Shown here piece by piece: positions 51,837-61,917 of a DNA stretch of 64,000 nt (position 1 is the stretch's first letter; every line of letters begins with the position of its first letter). The stretch covers positions 536,501-600,500 of the forward strand of contig NZ_AP023360.1 in NCBI RefSeq assembly GCF_018326265.1. Direction: 5' to 3'. A program made the position numbers and the translations under genes. The notes under the pieces were generated by a model. The model saw only the letters and a list, made by a program, of their open reading frames with translations. It was not told the origin of the DNA and did not search any database. The DNA comes from Catellatospora sp. IY07-71. Its GTDB lineage: Bacteria > Actinomycetota > Actinomycetes > Mycobacteriales > Micromonosporaceae.

Positions 51837-53098
51837 CCGACCTGCTCGTCACCGTGCTGCTGCCCTGCCTCAACGAGGCAGAGACCCTCGCCACCTGCGT
51901 CGACAAGGCCCGGCGCGGGCTGGCCGAGCTGGGCGTGCCAGGCGAGGTGCTGGTGTCCGACAACGGCAGCACCGACGGCTCGCCGGAGATCGCCCGCGCG
52001 CACGGCGCCCGGGTGATCCACGCCCCGGTCCGCGGCTACGGCGGCGCGCTGATGGCCGGGATCGAGCAGGCCAGGGGCAAGTACGTGATCATGGGGGACG
52101 CGGACGACTCGTACGACCTGGGCAACCTCGGGCCGTTCGTCGAGGGCCTGCGGCGGGGCCACGACGTGGTGATGGGCAACCGGTTCCGGGGCGGCATCGA
52201 CCCGGGCGCGATGCCGTTCCTGCACCGCTACCTGGGCAACCCCGTGCTGAGCTGGCTCGGGCGGCGGCTGTTCGGGCTGCCCCGGGTCGGCGACTTCCAC
52301 TGCGGGCTGCGCGGCTTCGACCGCGACCGGGTCCAGGCGCTCGGGCTGCGCATGCCCGGCATGGAGTTCGCCTCCGAGCTGGTGGTGCGGGCGGCGCTGG
52401 CCGGTTACGACATCGCCGAGGTGCCCACCCGGCTGCGCAGGGACGGCCGCTCTCGCCCGCCGCACCTGCGCACCTGGCGCGACGGCTGGCGGCACCTGCG
52501 CTTCCTGCTGGTCTTCGCGCCGGGCAAGACCCTGGTCGCGCCCGGCCTGCTGCTCGGCGCGCTGGGCCTGGCCGCCACCGCCGCGCTGGAGACGAGCCCG
52601 GTGTCGATCGGCTCGGTGCGCTTCGACCTGTCCGCGCTGCTCTACGCCTGCCTGGCCGTGCTGGTGGGCCTGCAGCTGCTGCTGCTCGGCGGCTGCGCGA
52701 CCGTCTTCGGGCAGTCCAGCGGCCTGAGCGACGGGCGGCCCCGGCGGGCGCTGACCGCGTTCATGCGGCTGGAGGTGCTGATGCTGGTGGGGCTGGTGCT
52801 GGCCGGGGCGGGCCTGGCCGGCACCGCGTACGCCGTGTCCAGCTGGGGCGCGGCCGGCTTCGGAGACCTGCAACCGGAGCGCATCCTGCGCATCGTCATG
52901 CCGTCGGCGACCGCGATCGCGGCGGGCACCGTCTGCCTGTTCTCGGGCCTGCTGGCGAGCCTGCTGAGCAAGGGCGAGCAGGCCGAGCCGGCGCCCCGGC
53001 CGGCGCTGGTGGCGCCCCGCCGCCCCGGCGACGACGCGCCCGTGGACCGCGCGCCGGACGTCCACGCAGGGCGGGAGCCCGCCGGTCGCGGCCGGTAG
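51833..53098 (+). CDS. GT2 glycosyltransferase with membrane domain
   Basis: The 421-residue protein starts with a GT-A domain (VTVLLPCLNEAETL, SDNGSTDGSPEIA, metal site in GDADDSYDLGNL near residue 85), followed by FHCGLRGFDRDRVQ, and ends with four to five membrane helices. It is of the DPM1/GtrB kind that loads sugars onto polyprenyl phosphate. The ATG at 51833 overlaps the upstream stop. Together with the GT-C-like gene it suggests a lipid-linked sugar transfer pair. Confidence 0.88.
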   Translation: MTDLLVTVLLPCLNEAETLATCVDKARRGLAELGVPGEVLVSDNGSTDGSPEIARAHGARVIHAPVRGYGGALMAGIEQARGKYVIMGDADDSYDLGNLGPFVEGLRRGHDVVMGNRFRGGIDPGAMPFLHRYLGNPVLSWLGRRLFGLPRVGDFHCGLRGFDRDRVQALGLRMPGMEFASELVVRAALAGYDIAEVPTRLRRDGRSRPPHLRTWRDGWRHLRFLLVFAPGKTLVAPGLLLGALGLAATAALETSPVSIGSVRFDLSALLYACLAVLVGLQLLLLGGCATVFGQSSGLSDGRPRRALTAFMRLEVLMLVGLVLAGAGLAGTAYAVSSWGAAGFGDLQPERILRIVMPSATAIAAGTVCLFSGLLASLLSKGEQAEPAPRPALVAPRRPGDDAPVDRAPDVHAGREPAGRGR

Positions 53099-53108
53099 CG
53101 TGCCGGGC

Positions 53109-53636
53109 ATGACCCTGCGCATCCGGCCCGGCGGCACCCGCGAGGACGTCGCCGCCGTCGCCCGCCTGCACACGCTCAGCCGCCGGGACGCGTATCGCGA
53201 CCTGCTCACGCGCGCCGAGCTGGCCCGGATCACGGTCGAGCGGCAGCGGGCGAGCTGGACGGCGCGGTGGGCGGCCGAGTCCGGCACGCACCGCCTGCAC
53301 CTGGCCGAACGCGACGGCGCCGTGGTGGGCTTCTGCTACCTCGGCCCCGCCGACCAGGCCACGGAGCAGTCGCCGCCGGGCACCGGCATGCTCAACGCGA
53401 TCCACGTCCACCCGGACGCCGTCGGCAGCGGGGTCGGCCTGGCCCTGATGCGGACCTGCCTGGCCGGGTTCGCCGAGCTGGGCCACGCCCTGGCTCTGCT
53501 GTACGTGGTCCGCGGCAACGACCGGGCGCGCCGCTTCTACGAGCGCGGCGGCTGGGCCGCCGACGGGGTGGAGCGGACGACCGACATCGGCGCGGCCACC
53601 GTGCCGGTGCTCCGCTACGCCCGCCCCATCCCCTGA
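53109..53636 (+). CDS. GNAT family N-acetyltransferase
   Basis: The 175-residue protein has a GNAT fold: a first strand [19 protein letters not shown], the acetyl-CoA loop in [18 protein letters not shown] near residue 105, and [13 protein letters not shown] as the final helix-strand. The substrate is unknown. The ATG at 53109 is chosen; TAGCGT lies 7 bases before it, so the gene may have its own promoter and a leaderless mRNA. A GTG at 53100 is the alternative. Confidence 0.87.
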   Translation: MTLRIRPGGTREDVAAVARLHTLSRRDAYRDLLTRAELARITVERQRASWTARWAAESGTHRLHLAERDGAVVGFCYLGPADQATEQSPPGTGMLNAIHVHPDAVGSGVGLALMRTCLAGFAELGHALALLYVVRGNDRARRFYERGGWAADGVERTTDIGAATVPVLRYARPIP

Positions 53637-53641
53637 CCGGA

Positions 53642-53689
53642 AGGAAGGGCACCTTCTTATCGGAATCCGTAGTAGAAGGTGCCCTTCCT
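53642..53689. repeat. Palindromic element, family D copy 1
   Basis: AGGAAGGGCACCTTCT (53642-53657) pairs exactly with its complement (53674-53689). The 16-base loop reads TATCGGAATCCGTAGT. An inverted copy with the same loop lies at 61868-61917. This one follows the GNAT stop by five bases. Confidence 0.85.
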
Positions 53690-53761
53690 AACTTGGTGGT
53701 TCGGGCCGAGCGGGGGCCGGTAGCCTCCGGGGGTGACGATGATCTCCGAGGTGGGGGCGCG

Positions 53762-54676
53762 ATGAGCCGGGAGCTGATCGTGCTCGGCACCGCCAGCCAG
53801 GTGCCCACCCGCCAGCGCGCCCACAACGGCTACCTGCTGCGCTGGGACGACCAGGGCTTCCTGTTCGACCCGGGCGAGGGCTGCCAGCGGCAGCTGCTGC
53901 TGGCCGGGGCCGCCGCGAGCGACATCACCCGGATCTGCGTCACCCACTTCCACGGTGACCACTGCCTCGGCCTGCCCGGCATCGTGCAGCGGCTGTCGCT
54001 GGACCGGGTGCCGCACGAGGTGCCGGTGCACTTCCCGGGCTCCGGCGCGGAGTTCCTCGCCCGGCTGCGCCACGCGAGCCACTTCCACGACCAGGCGCAC
54101 CTGGCCGAGTGCCCGGTGGACGGCGACGGCGTCATCGCGACCGGGCCGTTCGGCACGCTCACCGCGCGGCGGCTGAACCACCCCGTCGAGTCGTACGGCT
54201 ACCGCCTGGCCGAGCCGGACGGCCGCCGCATGCTGCCCGAGCACCTCGCCGAGCTGGGTGTACGCGGGCCGGACGTGGGCCTGCTGCAGCGCGCCGGCTC
54301 GGTGGTGGCGAACGGGCGGCTGGTCGCCCTGGACGAGGTCAGCGCGCCGCGGCCGGGGCAGGTGTTCGCGTTCGTCATGGACACCGGCTGGTGCGAGGCC
54401 GCGATCCGGCTCGCCGAAGGCGCGGACCTGCTGGTCATCGAGTCGACGTTCCTGGAGTCGGAGGCCGCGCTGGCCGCCGAGGCGGGTCACCTCACCGCGG
54501 CCCAGGCCGCCCGGATCGCGACCGAGGCGGGCGTACGCAAGCTGGTGCTCACCCACTTCTCGCAGCGCCACCCGGACGCCTCGGTGTTCGGCGAGGAGGC
54601 GGCGGCCCACTTCGGCGGCGAGATCGTGGTCGCCGAGGAGCTGGCCCGCGTCGCGGTGCCGCCGCGGCGGGAGTGA
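53762..54676 (+). CDS. rnz: Ribonuclease Z-like metallo-beta-lactamase
   Basis: The 304-residue zinc hydrolase begins [20 protein letters not shown], has the metal motif [13 protein letters not shown] near residue 60, FVMDTG, and [11 protein letters not shown] near the end, as in tRNase Z, which trims tRNA 3' ends. The conserved LIVIEST-type strand reads [10 protein letters not shown]. The ATG at 53762 follows GAGGTGGGGG. A perfect 13-base hairpin follows the gene. Confidence 0.9.
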   Translation: MSRELIVLGTASQVPTRQRAHNGYLLRWDDQGFLFDPGEGCQRQLLLAGAAASDITRICVTHFHGDHCLGLPGIVQRLSLDRVPHEVPVHFPGSGAEFLARLRHASHFHDQAHLAECPVDGDGVIATGPFGTLTARRLNHPVESYGYRLAEPDGRRMLPEHLAELGVRGPDVGLLQRAGSVVANGRLVALDEVSAPRPGQVFAFVMDTGWCEAAIRLAEGADLLVIESTFLESEAALAAEAGHLTAAQAARIATEAGVRKLVLTHFSQRHPDASVFGEEAAAHFGGEIVVAEELARVAVPPRRE

Positions 54677-54692
54677 CCTGAGGAAGAAATCG

Positions 54693-54746
54693 GGGCGAGG
54701 GTACGCAACCGGACTGCGGGGAACCGGAGATCACGTACCCTCGCCC
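54693..54746 (+). terminator. Terminator hairpin after RNase Z gene
   Basis: GGGCGAGGGTACG (54693-54705) pairs exactly with CGTACCCTCGCCC (54734-54746), 17 bases after the stop codon. The loop of 28 bases is GC-rich. The stretch from there to 54943 shows no gene. Confidence 0.75.
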
Positions 54747-54943
54747 ACTGACGCACCCGCACGGCCGGGGAGAACGCCTGGCCGGAGGCGCCGGAACCGA
54801 CGGAGGCATGTCGGCTCTCGAACGGCCGTGCTGGTGCTGTGCGGGACGCCTACGCTGGCGGAGCGATGTCGGCGTCGCCGCGAGGTCGGGTGTTCACCGG
54901 GCATCCACCGGGGGACGGCGGAGCCGGGTCGCACCCGGGTTGG

Positions 54944-55279
54944 CTAGTCGAAGTGGCTCCTGCGGGTGCCGTTTCGCATGATGGAGCCGCCCCGCTCGCC
55001 AAGGTCTGCACGCCAGCCGGGCAGCGTGCGCAGCCCGTTGAGGTCATGCCGCACGGTCCAGGCCTCCCGCCAGTGCCGGCTGGCCGCGTCCGCGCGCTCG
55101 GCGAGCCGTCGTGGCGGGCACGGCCAGTGCTGACCGCACCAGTTGCAGTGCTCGTGTTCGTCAGGTGCGTTATGCCGGCCGAGCAGCCGCTGCGCATCGC
55201 GCCAGAGCAGCCGGTCGGAGATGTCGGTCGGTTCGGTGTGGCTGGTGTCGGTGGACAGTTCGAGGTCGATGCTGACCAC
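54944..55279 (-). CDS. Small hypothetical protein with Cys pair
   Basis: The 111-residue protein is polar, with no signal or membrane helix. RLLWRDAQRLLGRHN precedes HCNWCGQHWPCPPRRLAE, in which His and three Cys might bind a metal. The rest is Arg-rich. I do not recognise a named family, though the CxxC-x4-C block looks conserved rather than random. The GTG at 55279 has GGGAG about 7 bases upstream. It is isolated between a terminator and a surface-protein gene. Confidence 0.6.
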   Translation of the reverse strand: MVSIDLELSTDTSHTEPTDISDRLLWRDAQRLLGRHNAPDEHEHCNWCGQHWPCPPRRLAERADAASRHWREAWTVRHDLNGLRTLPGWRADLGERGGSIMRNGTRRSHFD

Positions 55280-55380
55280 GTCCCACTCCCCCTTCGGTAG
55301 CGCTCGGCTTCCGTACGCTTAGTCAACACTCGCGGCAAGCCCGACAGTCGGACAGGCTGTGCGATAACCGCCCGCACGGA

Positions 55381-56391
55381 CTAATAATTGCGGCGAAAGG
55401 CCCTACGGCCTGCGGTTATCCATACCACCAGGGCGAGCCCGGCCAGCAGCAGCGCCACCCCGAACCACGTCACTGGGCGTGACGCCAGCGCGGCCAGATG
55501 AGCGCTCACCGTCTCCGGCGTGGGGCTCGCCGCCGGGCCTGGAACGGCCCCGCCCGGCGCCTGCGCCGACGGTTCGGCGGGCAGGCTCGCCGATGGGCTC
55601 GGCACGGCGGATGGGGACGGGGACGAGCCGCAGCTCAGCTCGACCGGGAACCGGGCGGCCGGCGCGGGCGCGACCGCCAGGTGCGCCACCAGGACGGCGT
55701 GGTGCGGCGTACCGGTGCGGGCGGCATCTGGGGCCCGATCCGACCGCGGCGCGAAGGCCGCCGGTGTCCATCCCGGTGGCAGCCCGCCCGGCAGCCCGGG
55801 GGCCGTGCCGCCGACCGGCGGCGACGCGGACACGGCCGGGCTCGGCACGGGCGACGGAGACGGCGGCACCGGTGACGGGCTCGGCGGCGGGCTGGGCGCG
55901 ATGCGCACGTCGGCCCCCGGCGCGAAGATGACGCCCGGCGGCCGGGGGCCGAGCAGCAGCACCCGCTCGGCGGTCGGGAAGTGCCACATCAGCTCGCCGG
56001 GCAGGCCGCCGCCGATGCTGCGCACCCGCGGCACGAACCAGGTGAACCGGTCGTCGAGCAGGCTCGTTTCCACGTTGATCAGCAACGGTGAGGTCTCGGT
56101 GGCGGGTGTGCTCAGCACCAGCTCCACCGTGCGGTTGAGGTCGTGCGCGCCGAGGACCAGCACGTTAGGCCGACCGGCCACGATGTCGACGAGCAGCCGG
56201 GTGCCGCGCGGCAGCGGCCGGGCCAGCGGGCGGCCCTCGGTGTCGTACAGCTCGACCGTGGCGGGGCAGGCGGCCAGCGCGGCTGACCGCGCGGCGTCCC
56301 ACGGGGCGGGGCTCGGCGCGGCGGCACCGGCCGGCGCGGCGGTCAGCCCCACCAGCAGCAGGGCGACCAGCACACCGAACGGCCCGCGCAT
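55381..56391 (-). CDS. Secreted, membrane-anchored surface protein (choice-of-anchor-A-like)
   Basis: The 336-residue protein has a signal peptide (VLVALLLVGLTAAPAGAAA), a beta-rich domain to about residue 170, long Pro/Ser linkers and, at the end, a membrane helix with a basic tail (RRAFRRNY). The stretch HFPTAERVLLLGPRPPGVIF to APGADVRI recalls the choice-of-anchor-A domain, where a similar APNA motif occurs in surface proteins. A conserved Cys lies at ELSCGSS. Function unknown, probably adhesion or wall contact. Confidence 0.72.
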   Translation of the reverse strand: MRGPFGVLVALLLVGLTAAPAGAAAPSPAPWDAARSAALAACPATVELYDTEGRPLARPLPRGTRLLVDIVAGRPNVLVLGAHDLNRTVELVLSTPATETSPLLINVETSLLDDRFTWFVPRVRSIGGGLPGELMWHFPTAERVLLLGPRPPGVIFAPGADVRIAPSPPPSPSPVPPSPSPVPSPAVSASPPVGGTAPGLPGGLPPGWTPAAFAPRSDRAPDAARTGTPHHAVLVAHLAVAPAPAARFPVELSCGSSPSPSAVPSPSASLPAEPSAQAPGGAVPGPAASPTPETVSAHLAALASRPVTWFGVALLLAGLALVVWITAGRRAFRRNY

Positions 56392-56468
56392 AGCGGCAGG
56401 GTAGCCCCGCCCCGCTCATCGATCATGAACTTGCCGACGGCGACACACCCGCCTTTTCTGCCCCATTC

Positions 56469-56522
56469 GTGATGGAAGCCCCCGTCGTGTCGTCAGCACG
56501 ACACGACGGGGGCTTCCATCAC
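56469..56522. repeat. Perfect 25-base-pair hairpin
   Basis: The arms 56469-56493 and 56498-56522 are exact complements over a 4-base loop (CAGC). The arm contains ATGGAAGCCCCCGTCGTGTC. It lies upstream of the surface-protein gene and 45 bases after the cystathionine beta-synthase stop, for which it may be the terminator. Confidence 0.9.
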
Positions 56523-56566
56523 GGCGCGGCAGGCCACGAGAGTGGCGTCGCGCGGCGGGCAGCGGG

Positions 56567-57937
<1,371 letters not shown>

Positions 57938-57968
57938 GCGTCAAGCCTAGACCGACCTTTAATAGACG

Positions 57969-58337
57969 TTAAACGACCTCGCCGTCGAGGACCGTGCCGC
58001 TCACCGGGGCCTTTCCGCCGTTCTCCCACATGAGGTAGCGATCTGTCTCGCTGAGCAGCGCCCCCGCGATCCAGCTCACGATGATCACATCGTCGGCGAG
58101 CCCGAACAGCAGGAAGAACGCCTCCGGCACCAGGTCGACCGGCGACATCACGTACGCCGTGGCCGCCGAGATCATCAGGAGGCGGCCCAGGCCGTCGTAC
58201 TTGCCGCGCAGCGTGTTGCCGACCATCCGCGGCATCGCGGAGAGCCGCTGCACGAAGCTCGTGTCGTTGCCGCTGCCCGTGATCAGCGCTTTCCAGAGCG
58301 CCGTGAACGCCGCGGTCCGACGCAATGTGCGTCCCAT
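57969..58337 (-). CDS. YkvA family protein (DUF1232)
   Basis: The 122-residue protein carries the DUF1232 signature AYVMSPVDLVPEAFFLLFG followed by LADDVIIVSWI, which forms one or two membrane-associated helices. Its function is unknown. The gene lies 31 bases upstream of cystathionine beta-synthase on the same strand and may share its transcript. Confidence 0.88.
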   Translation of the reverse strand: MGRTLRRTAAFTALWKALITGSGNDTSFVQRLSAMPRMVGNTLRGKYDGLGRLLMISAATAYVMSPVDLVPEAFFLLFGLADDVIIVSWIAGALLSETDRYLMWENGGKAPVSGTVLDGEVV

Positions 58338-58382
58338 CTCGCCTCCATCCGAGCGCTGCCGGAGAGCGCTACCGTCTTCGCT

Positions 58383-58481
58383 ATGAGCGAGCGTTACCAG
58401 CGCGCGAGACGCTGGGTACGTAGGAGCCTCAGAGAGGGAGCCCGGAAGCCGGGCCTCCAGAGTGAGGCGGGTTCACTATGA
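58383..58481 (+). CDS. Mini-ORF (32 codons) overlapping SGNH hydrolase 1
   Basis: The frame starts ATGAGCGAGCG, encodes MSERYQRARRWVRRSLREG and ends GSL; its TGA overlaps the ATG of the next gene in ATGA. It is strongly basic and contains a small hairpin (58440-58454). Its own ribosome site is weak. It may be a leader that couples translation, or a chance frame in a repeated spacer; a similar mini-ORF lies between the two hydrolase genes. Confidence 0.4.
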   Translation: MSERYQRARRWVRRSLREGARKPGLQSEAGSL

Positions 58482-59545
58482 GCGAGCGTACTGCGGCGGG
58501 GACCACGGCGGCACGTCGTAGCGGCAGGGACCTGGCCAGGCTGGCCGTGTACGGCGGCGGCGCGCTGACCGCGCTGGGCCTGGCCGGGCTCGGCGTGCTG
58601 CTGGGCCAGGTCGAGGCGGCCCGGCGCACCATCCCCATCGCCCAGGCCCCGCCGCCGCGCTCCGACGGCCTCTACGGCAGCCGATACGGCGGGCATCCGC
58701 TGCGCATGGTCATGCTCGGCGACTCCTCCGCCGCCGGGTTCGGCGCGCTGCGCGCCCGGCAGACCCCCGCCGCGCTGATCGCCACCGGCCTGTCCCGCCG
58801 CCTGGCGCGGCCGATCCGGCTGACCAGCCTTGCCGTCGTCGGCGCCACCTCCAGCATGCTGGTGCACCAGGTGGACGAGGCGCTGGAGGTCGAGCCCGAG
58901 CTGGCGGTGATCCTGATCGGAATCAACGACATCACCCACCGGGCCGGGCAGGCCGCCTCGGTGCGCCACCTGGCCGACTCGGTGCGCCGGCTGCGCCAGG
59001 CAGGCGTCACCGTCGTGGTCGGCACCTGCCCCGACCTGGGCGCGGTGCAGCCGATCCGGCCTCCGCTGCGCTGGATCGCCCGCAGCTGGAGCCGCCAGCT
59101 CGCCGCCGCGCAGACCGTCGCCGTGGTCGAGGCGGGCGGGCGCACCGTGTCGCTCGGCGAGCTGCTCGGGCCCACCTTCTCGGCCCAGCCGCACCGCCTC
59201 TTCGCCCGCGACCGGTTCCACCCGTCCGCCGAGGGGTACGCCCTGGCCGCGTCCGTGCTGCTGCCCACCGTGGTGGCCGCGGTGCGCAGCCCGGCGGGCC
59301 CGCAGCGGGTGGAAGCGGGCCCACAGACGGCCGCGGACGGGGTACGGTCGCTGCCACAGGCCGCGGTCGAGGCGGCACGCCACGCCGGCACCGAGGTGAG
59401 CGGCGTACGCGTGGACGGCCGCGATCGCGGTCCGGCCGGCCGGTGGGCGCAGCTGCGCCGCCGGATGTGGGAGGTGGTCCGCCAGGCCGAGGCCCCCGCC
59501 CCGCCCGGCACCATGAACCCGGCGAACGTAGTGGAGCAGGCATGA
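58478..59545 (+). CDS. SGNH/GDSL hydrolase, tandem copy 1
   Basis: The 355-residue protein has an amino membrane helix or signal anchor (residues 20-45), then an SGNH esterase domain: block I VMLGDSSAAGFGA near residue 83, GINDITHRAG (block III), and DRFHPSAEGYALAA with the Asp-His pair. The tail of about 90 residues is polar and unlike copy 2. It probably acts outside the membrane on an ester, perhaps a cell-wall or polysaccharide acyl group. The ATG at 58478 follows GAGGCGG and overlaps a mini-ORF stop. Confidence 0.88.
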   Translation: MSERTAAGTTAARRSGRDLARLAVYGGGALTALGLAGLGVLLGQVEAARRTIPIAQAPPPRSDGLYGSRYGGHPLRMVMLGDSSAAGFGALRARQTPAALIATGLSRRLARPIRLTSLAVVGATSSMLVHQVDEALEVEPELAVILIGINDITHRAGQAASVRHLADSVRRLRQAGVTVVVGTCPDLGAVQPIRPPLRWIARSWSRQLAAAQTVAVVEAGGRTVSLGELLGPTFSAQPHRLFARDRFHPSAEGYALAASVLLPTVVAAVRSPAGPQRVEAGPQTAADGVRSLPQAAVEAARHAGTEVSGVRVDGRDRGPAGRWAQLRRRMWEVVRQAEAPAPPGTMNPANVVEQA

Positions 59546-59655
59546 GGATCACCGGTCCCCGGCCCGCTCGGGCAGTCGAGGAGCGCATGAGCGAGCGAAT
59601 CATGAGGCTCCGGCCCAGTCGTGCCGCCGACGAGCGAAGCGAGGAGAAGGCATGA
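59542..59655 (+). CDS. Mini-ORF (37 codons) bridging the two SGNH genes
   Basis: The ATG overlaps the stop of hydrolase 1 in ATGA and the TGA overlaps the start of hydrolase 2 in ATGA, so the frame fills the spacer exactly. It encodes MRITGPRPARAVEE and then MSERIMRLRPSRAADERSEE. Internal ATGs at 59587 and 59602 are in frame. It is charged and has no known relatives. Exact bridging suggests translational coupling rather than a working peptide. Confidence 0.45.
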   Translation: MRITGPRPARAVEERMSERIMRLRPSRAADERSEEKA

Positions 59656-60446
59656 CCTCTATGGCGCGGAAGATCGGCAAGGCGGCGGCGATCACGCTGG
59701 TCGCCGGCACCGTCGGTGGGGCCGCCCTGCTCGCGGCGGAGGCCGTGCTGGCCCGCAGCCGCCGCTACGCGAAGCCCGAGCTGGGGCTCGCCCTGCGCAC
59801 CACGATCGGCGCGGACACCGCTCCCCCGCTGCGGCTGGTCATGCTCGGCGACTCGGCCGCCCTCGGCGTCGGCGTGGACCGGGTCGCCGACACGGTCGGC
59901 GGGCAGCTCGCCGCGCTGCTGTCCGGCGGCGACGCCGCGCAGGGCCGGGCGGTGGCCCTGTCCAGCGTGGGCGTGGCCGGCTCCCGCTCCTCGGACCTGG
60001 CCACGCAGGTGGCCCGCTGCCTGCTGGGCGACCGGCCGGACGTGGCCGTGATCCTGGTCGGCGGCAACGACGCGATCACGCTGCGCCGCCCGTCGGACGC
60101 CGCGGCCTACCTGGGCGCCGCGGTGCGCCGGCTGCGCGAGGCAGGGGTCGAGGTCGTCGTGGGCACCTGCCCGGACCTGGGCGCGACCCGCGCCATCGCC
60201 CCGCCGCTGCGGCAGGTCGTCGGCTTCCTGGGCCGCCGGGTGGCCCGCGCCCAGGTGCGCGCGGTGCACTCCGCGGGTGGCGCGGTGGTCGACCTGGCTG
60301 CCGAGACGGGCGCCGTGTTCCGCGCCGACCCGAACACCCTCTCCCCCGACCGCTACCACCCGTCCGCCGACGGCTACCGCGTCTGGGCGTACGCCCTCCT
60401 CCCCGCCGTCGCCCACGCCGCCGGCGTAAGCCCCCGCCTCCCCTGA
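59652..60446 (+). CDS. SGNH/GDSL hydrolase, tandem copy 2
   Basis: This 264-residue paralogue of the preceding hydrolase has a signal anchor (residues 10-32), block I VMLGDSAALGVG near residue 66, GGNDAITLR (block III) and DRYHPSADGYRVWA. VVVGTCPDLGA is shared exactly by both copies. It lacks the polar tail of copy 1. The ATG at 59652 follows GAGGAGAAGGC, a good ribosome site inside the mini-ORF. A palindrome begins two bases after its stop. Confidence 0.88.
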   Translation: MTSMARKIGKAAAITLVAGTVGGAALLAAEAVLARSRRYAKPELGLALRTTIGADTAPPLRLVMLGDSAALGVGVDRVADTVGGQLAALLSGGDAAQGRAVALSSVGVAGSRSSDLATQVARCLLGDRPDVAVILVGGNDAITLRRPSDAAAYLGAAVRRLREAGVEVVVGTCPDLGATRAIAPPLRQVVGFLGRRVARAQVRAVHSAGGAVVDLAAETGAVFRADPNTLSPDRYHPSADGYRVWAYALLPAVAHAAGVSPRLP

Positions 60447-60447
60447 A

Positions 60448-60521
60448 GATCATCGGACTTGCCAGGCACCTGGGCGTATCTTGCGCGCCCATTCGCCCAG
60501 GTGCCTGGCAAATCGCGCGAT
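60448..60521. repeat. 75-base palindromic element, family C copy 2
   Basis: TTGCCAGGCACCTGGGCG (60459-60476) pairs exactly with its complement (60494-60511); the outer flanks pair only partly. Read on the minus strand it matches the element at 15659-15733 through most of its length, including the loop. It follows the stop of hydrolase 2. Confidence 0.8.
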
Positions 60522-60578
60522 GTCAAGCGGGGGCGTGACGACTTTCTCACGTCGTCTGGTGGGCAGGTTACCGGCGAG

Positions 60579-60591
60579 TTAACGTTCGTTC
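60579..60591. promoter_or_regulatory. TTAACGTTCGTTC motif at the thiolase start
   Basis: The motif abuts the ATG at 60592 and contains the perfect palindrome AACG-TT-CGTT. It agrees at 11 of 13 positions with the motif before the acyl-CoA dehydrogenase gene at 8892-8904. It also overlaps a possible -10 element TAACGT. Confidence 0.5.
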
Positions 60592-61839
60592 ATGTCTGAT
60601 GCTGTCATCGTCGCCACCGCCCGCTCGCCCATCGGCCGGGCCGGCAAGGGCTCTCTGAAGGACCTGCGCGCGGACGATCTCACCGCCGCCATCGTGCGGG
60701 CCGCCCTGGACAAGGTGCCCGCCCTCGACCCGGCCGAGATCGACGACCTCTACCTGGGCTGCGGCCTGCCCGGCGGCGAGCAGGGCTTCAACATGGGCAA
60801 GGTGGTCTCCACCCTGCTCGGGCTGGACTCGCTGCCGGCCGCCACGATCACCCGCTACTGTGCGTCGTCGCTGCAGACCACCCGGATGGCGTTCCACGCG
60901 ATCAAGGCGGGCGAGGGCGACGTGTTCATCTCCGCCGGTGTCGAGATGGTGTCCCGGTACGCCCGCGGCAACTCCGACTGGCTGCCCCCGGACGCGGCCG
61001 CCGCCGTGGGCGGCAGCTGGAACAACCCGCGCTTCGACGCCGCGCAGGCCCGCTCGGCGCAGCGCGCCAGTGAGAACACCCCGGTCTGGACCGACCCGCG
61101 CGAGGCCGGCGAGCTGCCCGACATCTACCTGACCATGGGCCAGACCGCCGAGAACCTGGCCCAGGTGCACGGCGTGACCCGCGAGGACATGGACGCGTTC
61201 GGCGTACGGTCGCAGAACCTGGCCGAGCAGGCGATCAAGGACGGCTTCTGGGCCCGCGAGATCACCCCGGTGACGCTGCCCGACGGCACCGTGGTCAGCA
61301 CCGACGACGGCCCGCGCCCCGGCATCACGCTGGAGGGCACCGCCACGCTCAAGCCGGTGTTCCGCCCCGACGGCCGGATCACGGCAGGCAACTGCTGCCC
61401 GCTGAACGACGGCGCCGCCGCCGTGGTCGTCATGAGCGACACTCGCGCCCGGGAGCTGGGCCTCACCCCGCTGGCCCGGATCATCTCCACCGGCGTGACC
61501 GCGATGAGCCCCGAGATCATGGGCATCGGCCCGGTCGAGGCCACCCGCCAGGCGCTCAAGCGGGCCGGGATGGGCATCGGCGACATCGACCTCGCGGAGA
61601 TCAACGAAGCGTTCGCGGCGCAGGTCATCCCGTCCTACCGCGAGCTGGGCCTGCCGCTGGAGAAGGTCAACGTGATGGGCGGCGCGATCGCGGTCGGCCA
61701 CCCGTTCGGCATGACCGGCGCCCGCATCACCGGCACGCTCATCAACAACCTGCAGTGGCACGACAAGAGCATCGGCCTGGAGACGATGTGCGTCGGCGGC
61801 GGCCAGGGCATGGCGATGATCATCGAGCGCCTGAGCTGA
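60592..61839 (+). CDS. Acetyl-CoA acetyltransferase (thiolase)
   Basis: This 415-residue thiolase makes or splits 3-ketoacyl-CoA. The acyl-accepting Cys is in [11 protein letters not shown] near residue 90, the base region in [10 protein letters not shown], and the carboxyl motifs [19 protein letters not shown] and [11 protein letters not shown] carry the catalytic His and second Cys. SHPFG-type loops fit the acetyl-CoA acetyltransferase group. It is a single gene; the site at its start suggests control together with acyl-CoA dehydrogenase at 7697. The ATG at 60592 leaves almost no leader. Confidence 0.94.
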   Translation: MSDAVIVATARSPIGRAGKGSLKDLRADDLTAAIVRAALDKVPALDPAEIDDLYLGCGLPGGEQGFNMGKVVSTLLGLDSLPAATITRYCASSLQTTRMAFHAIKAGEGDVFISAGVEMVSRYARGNSDWLPPDAAAAVGGSWNNPRFDAAQARSAQRASENTPVWTDPREAGELPDIYLTMGQTAENLAQVHGVTREDMDAFGVRSQNLAEQAIKDGFWAREITPVTLPDGTVVSTDDGPRPGITLEGTATLKPVFRPDGRITAGNCCPLNDGAAAVVVMSDTRARELGLTPLARIISTGVTAMSPEIMGIGPVEATRQALKRAGMGIGDIDLAEINEAFAAQVIPSYRELGLPLEKVNVMGGAIAVGHPFGMTGARITGTLINNLQWHDKSIGLETMCVGGGQGMAMIIERLS

Positions 61840-61867
61840 TCGCGGCCGCTGCCATCAGGCAGAGGTT

Positions 61868-61917
61868 AAGAAGGGCACCTTCTTCTACGGATTCCGATAA
61901 GAAGGTGCCCTTCCTTA
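61868..61917. repeat. Palindromic element, family D copy 2
   Basis: AAGGGCACCTTCTT pairs with AAGAAGGTGCCCTT around a loop reading CTACGGATTCCGAT. On the minus strand stem and loop both match the element at 53642-53689. It lies between convergent genes and supplies the TAA stop (61915-61917) of the minus-strand gene. Confidence 0.85.

Noticed and set aside
56421-56432. GATCATGAACTT matching an arm of the palindrome at 5797-5948
   Set aside because: Only 12 bases match and no second arm is present here, so a shared repeat cannot be claimed.
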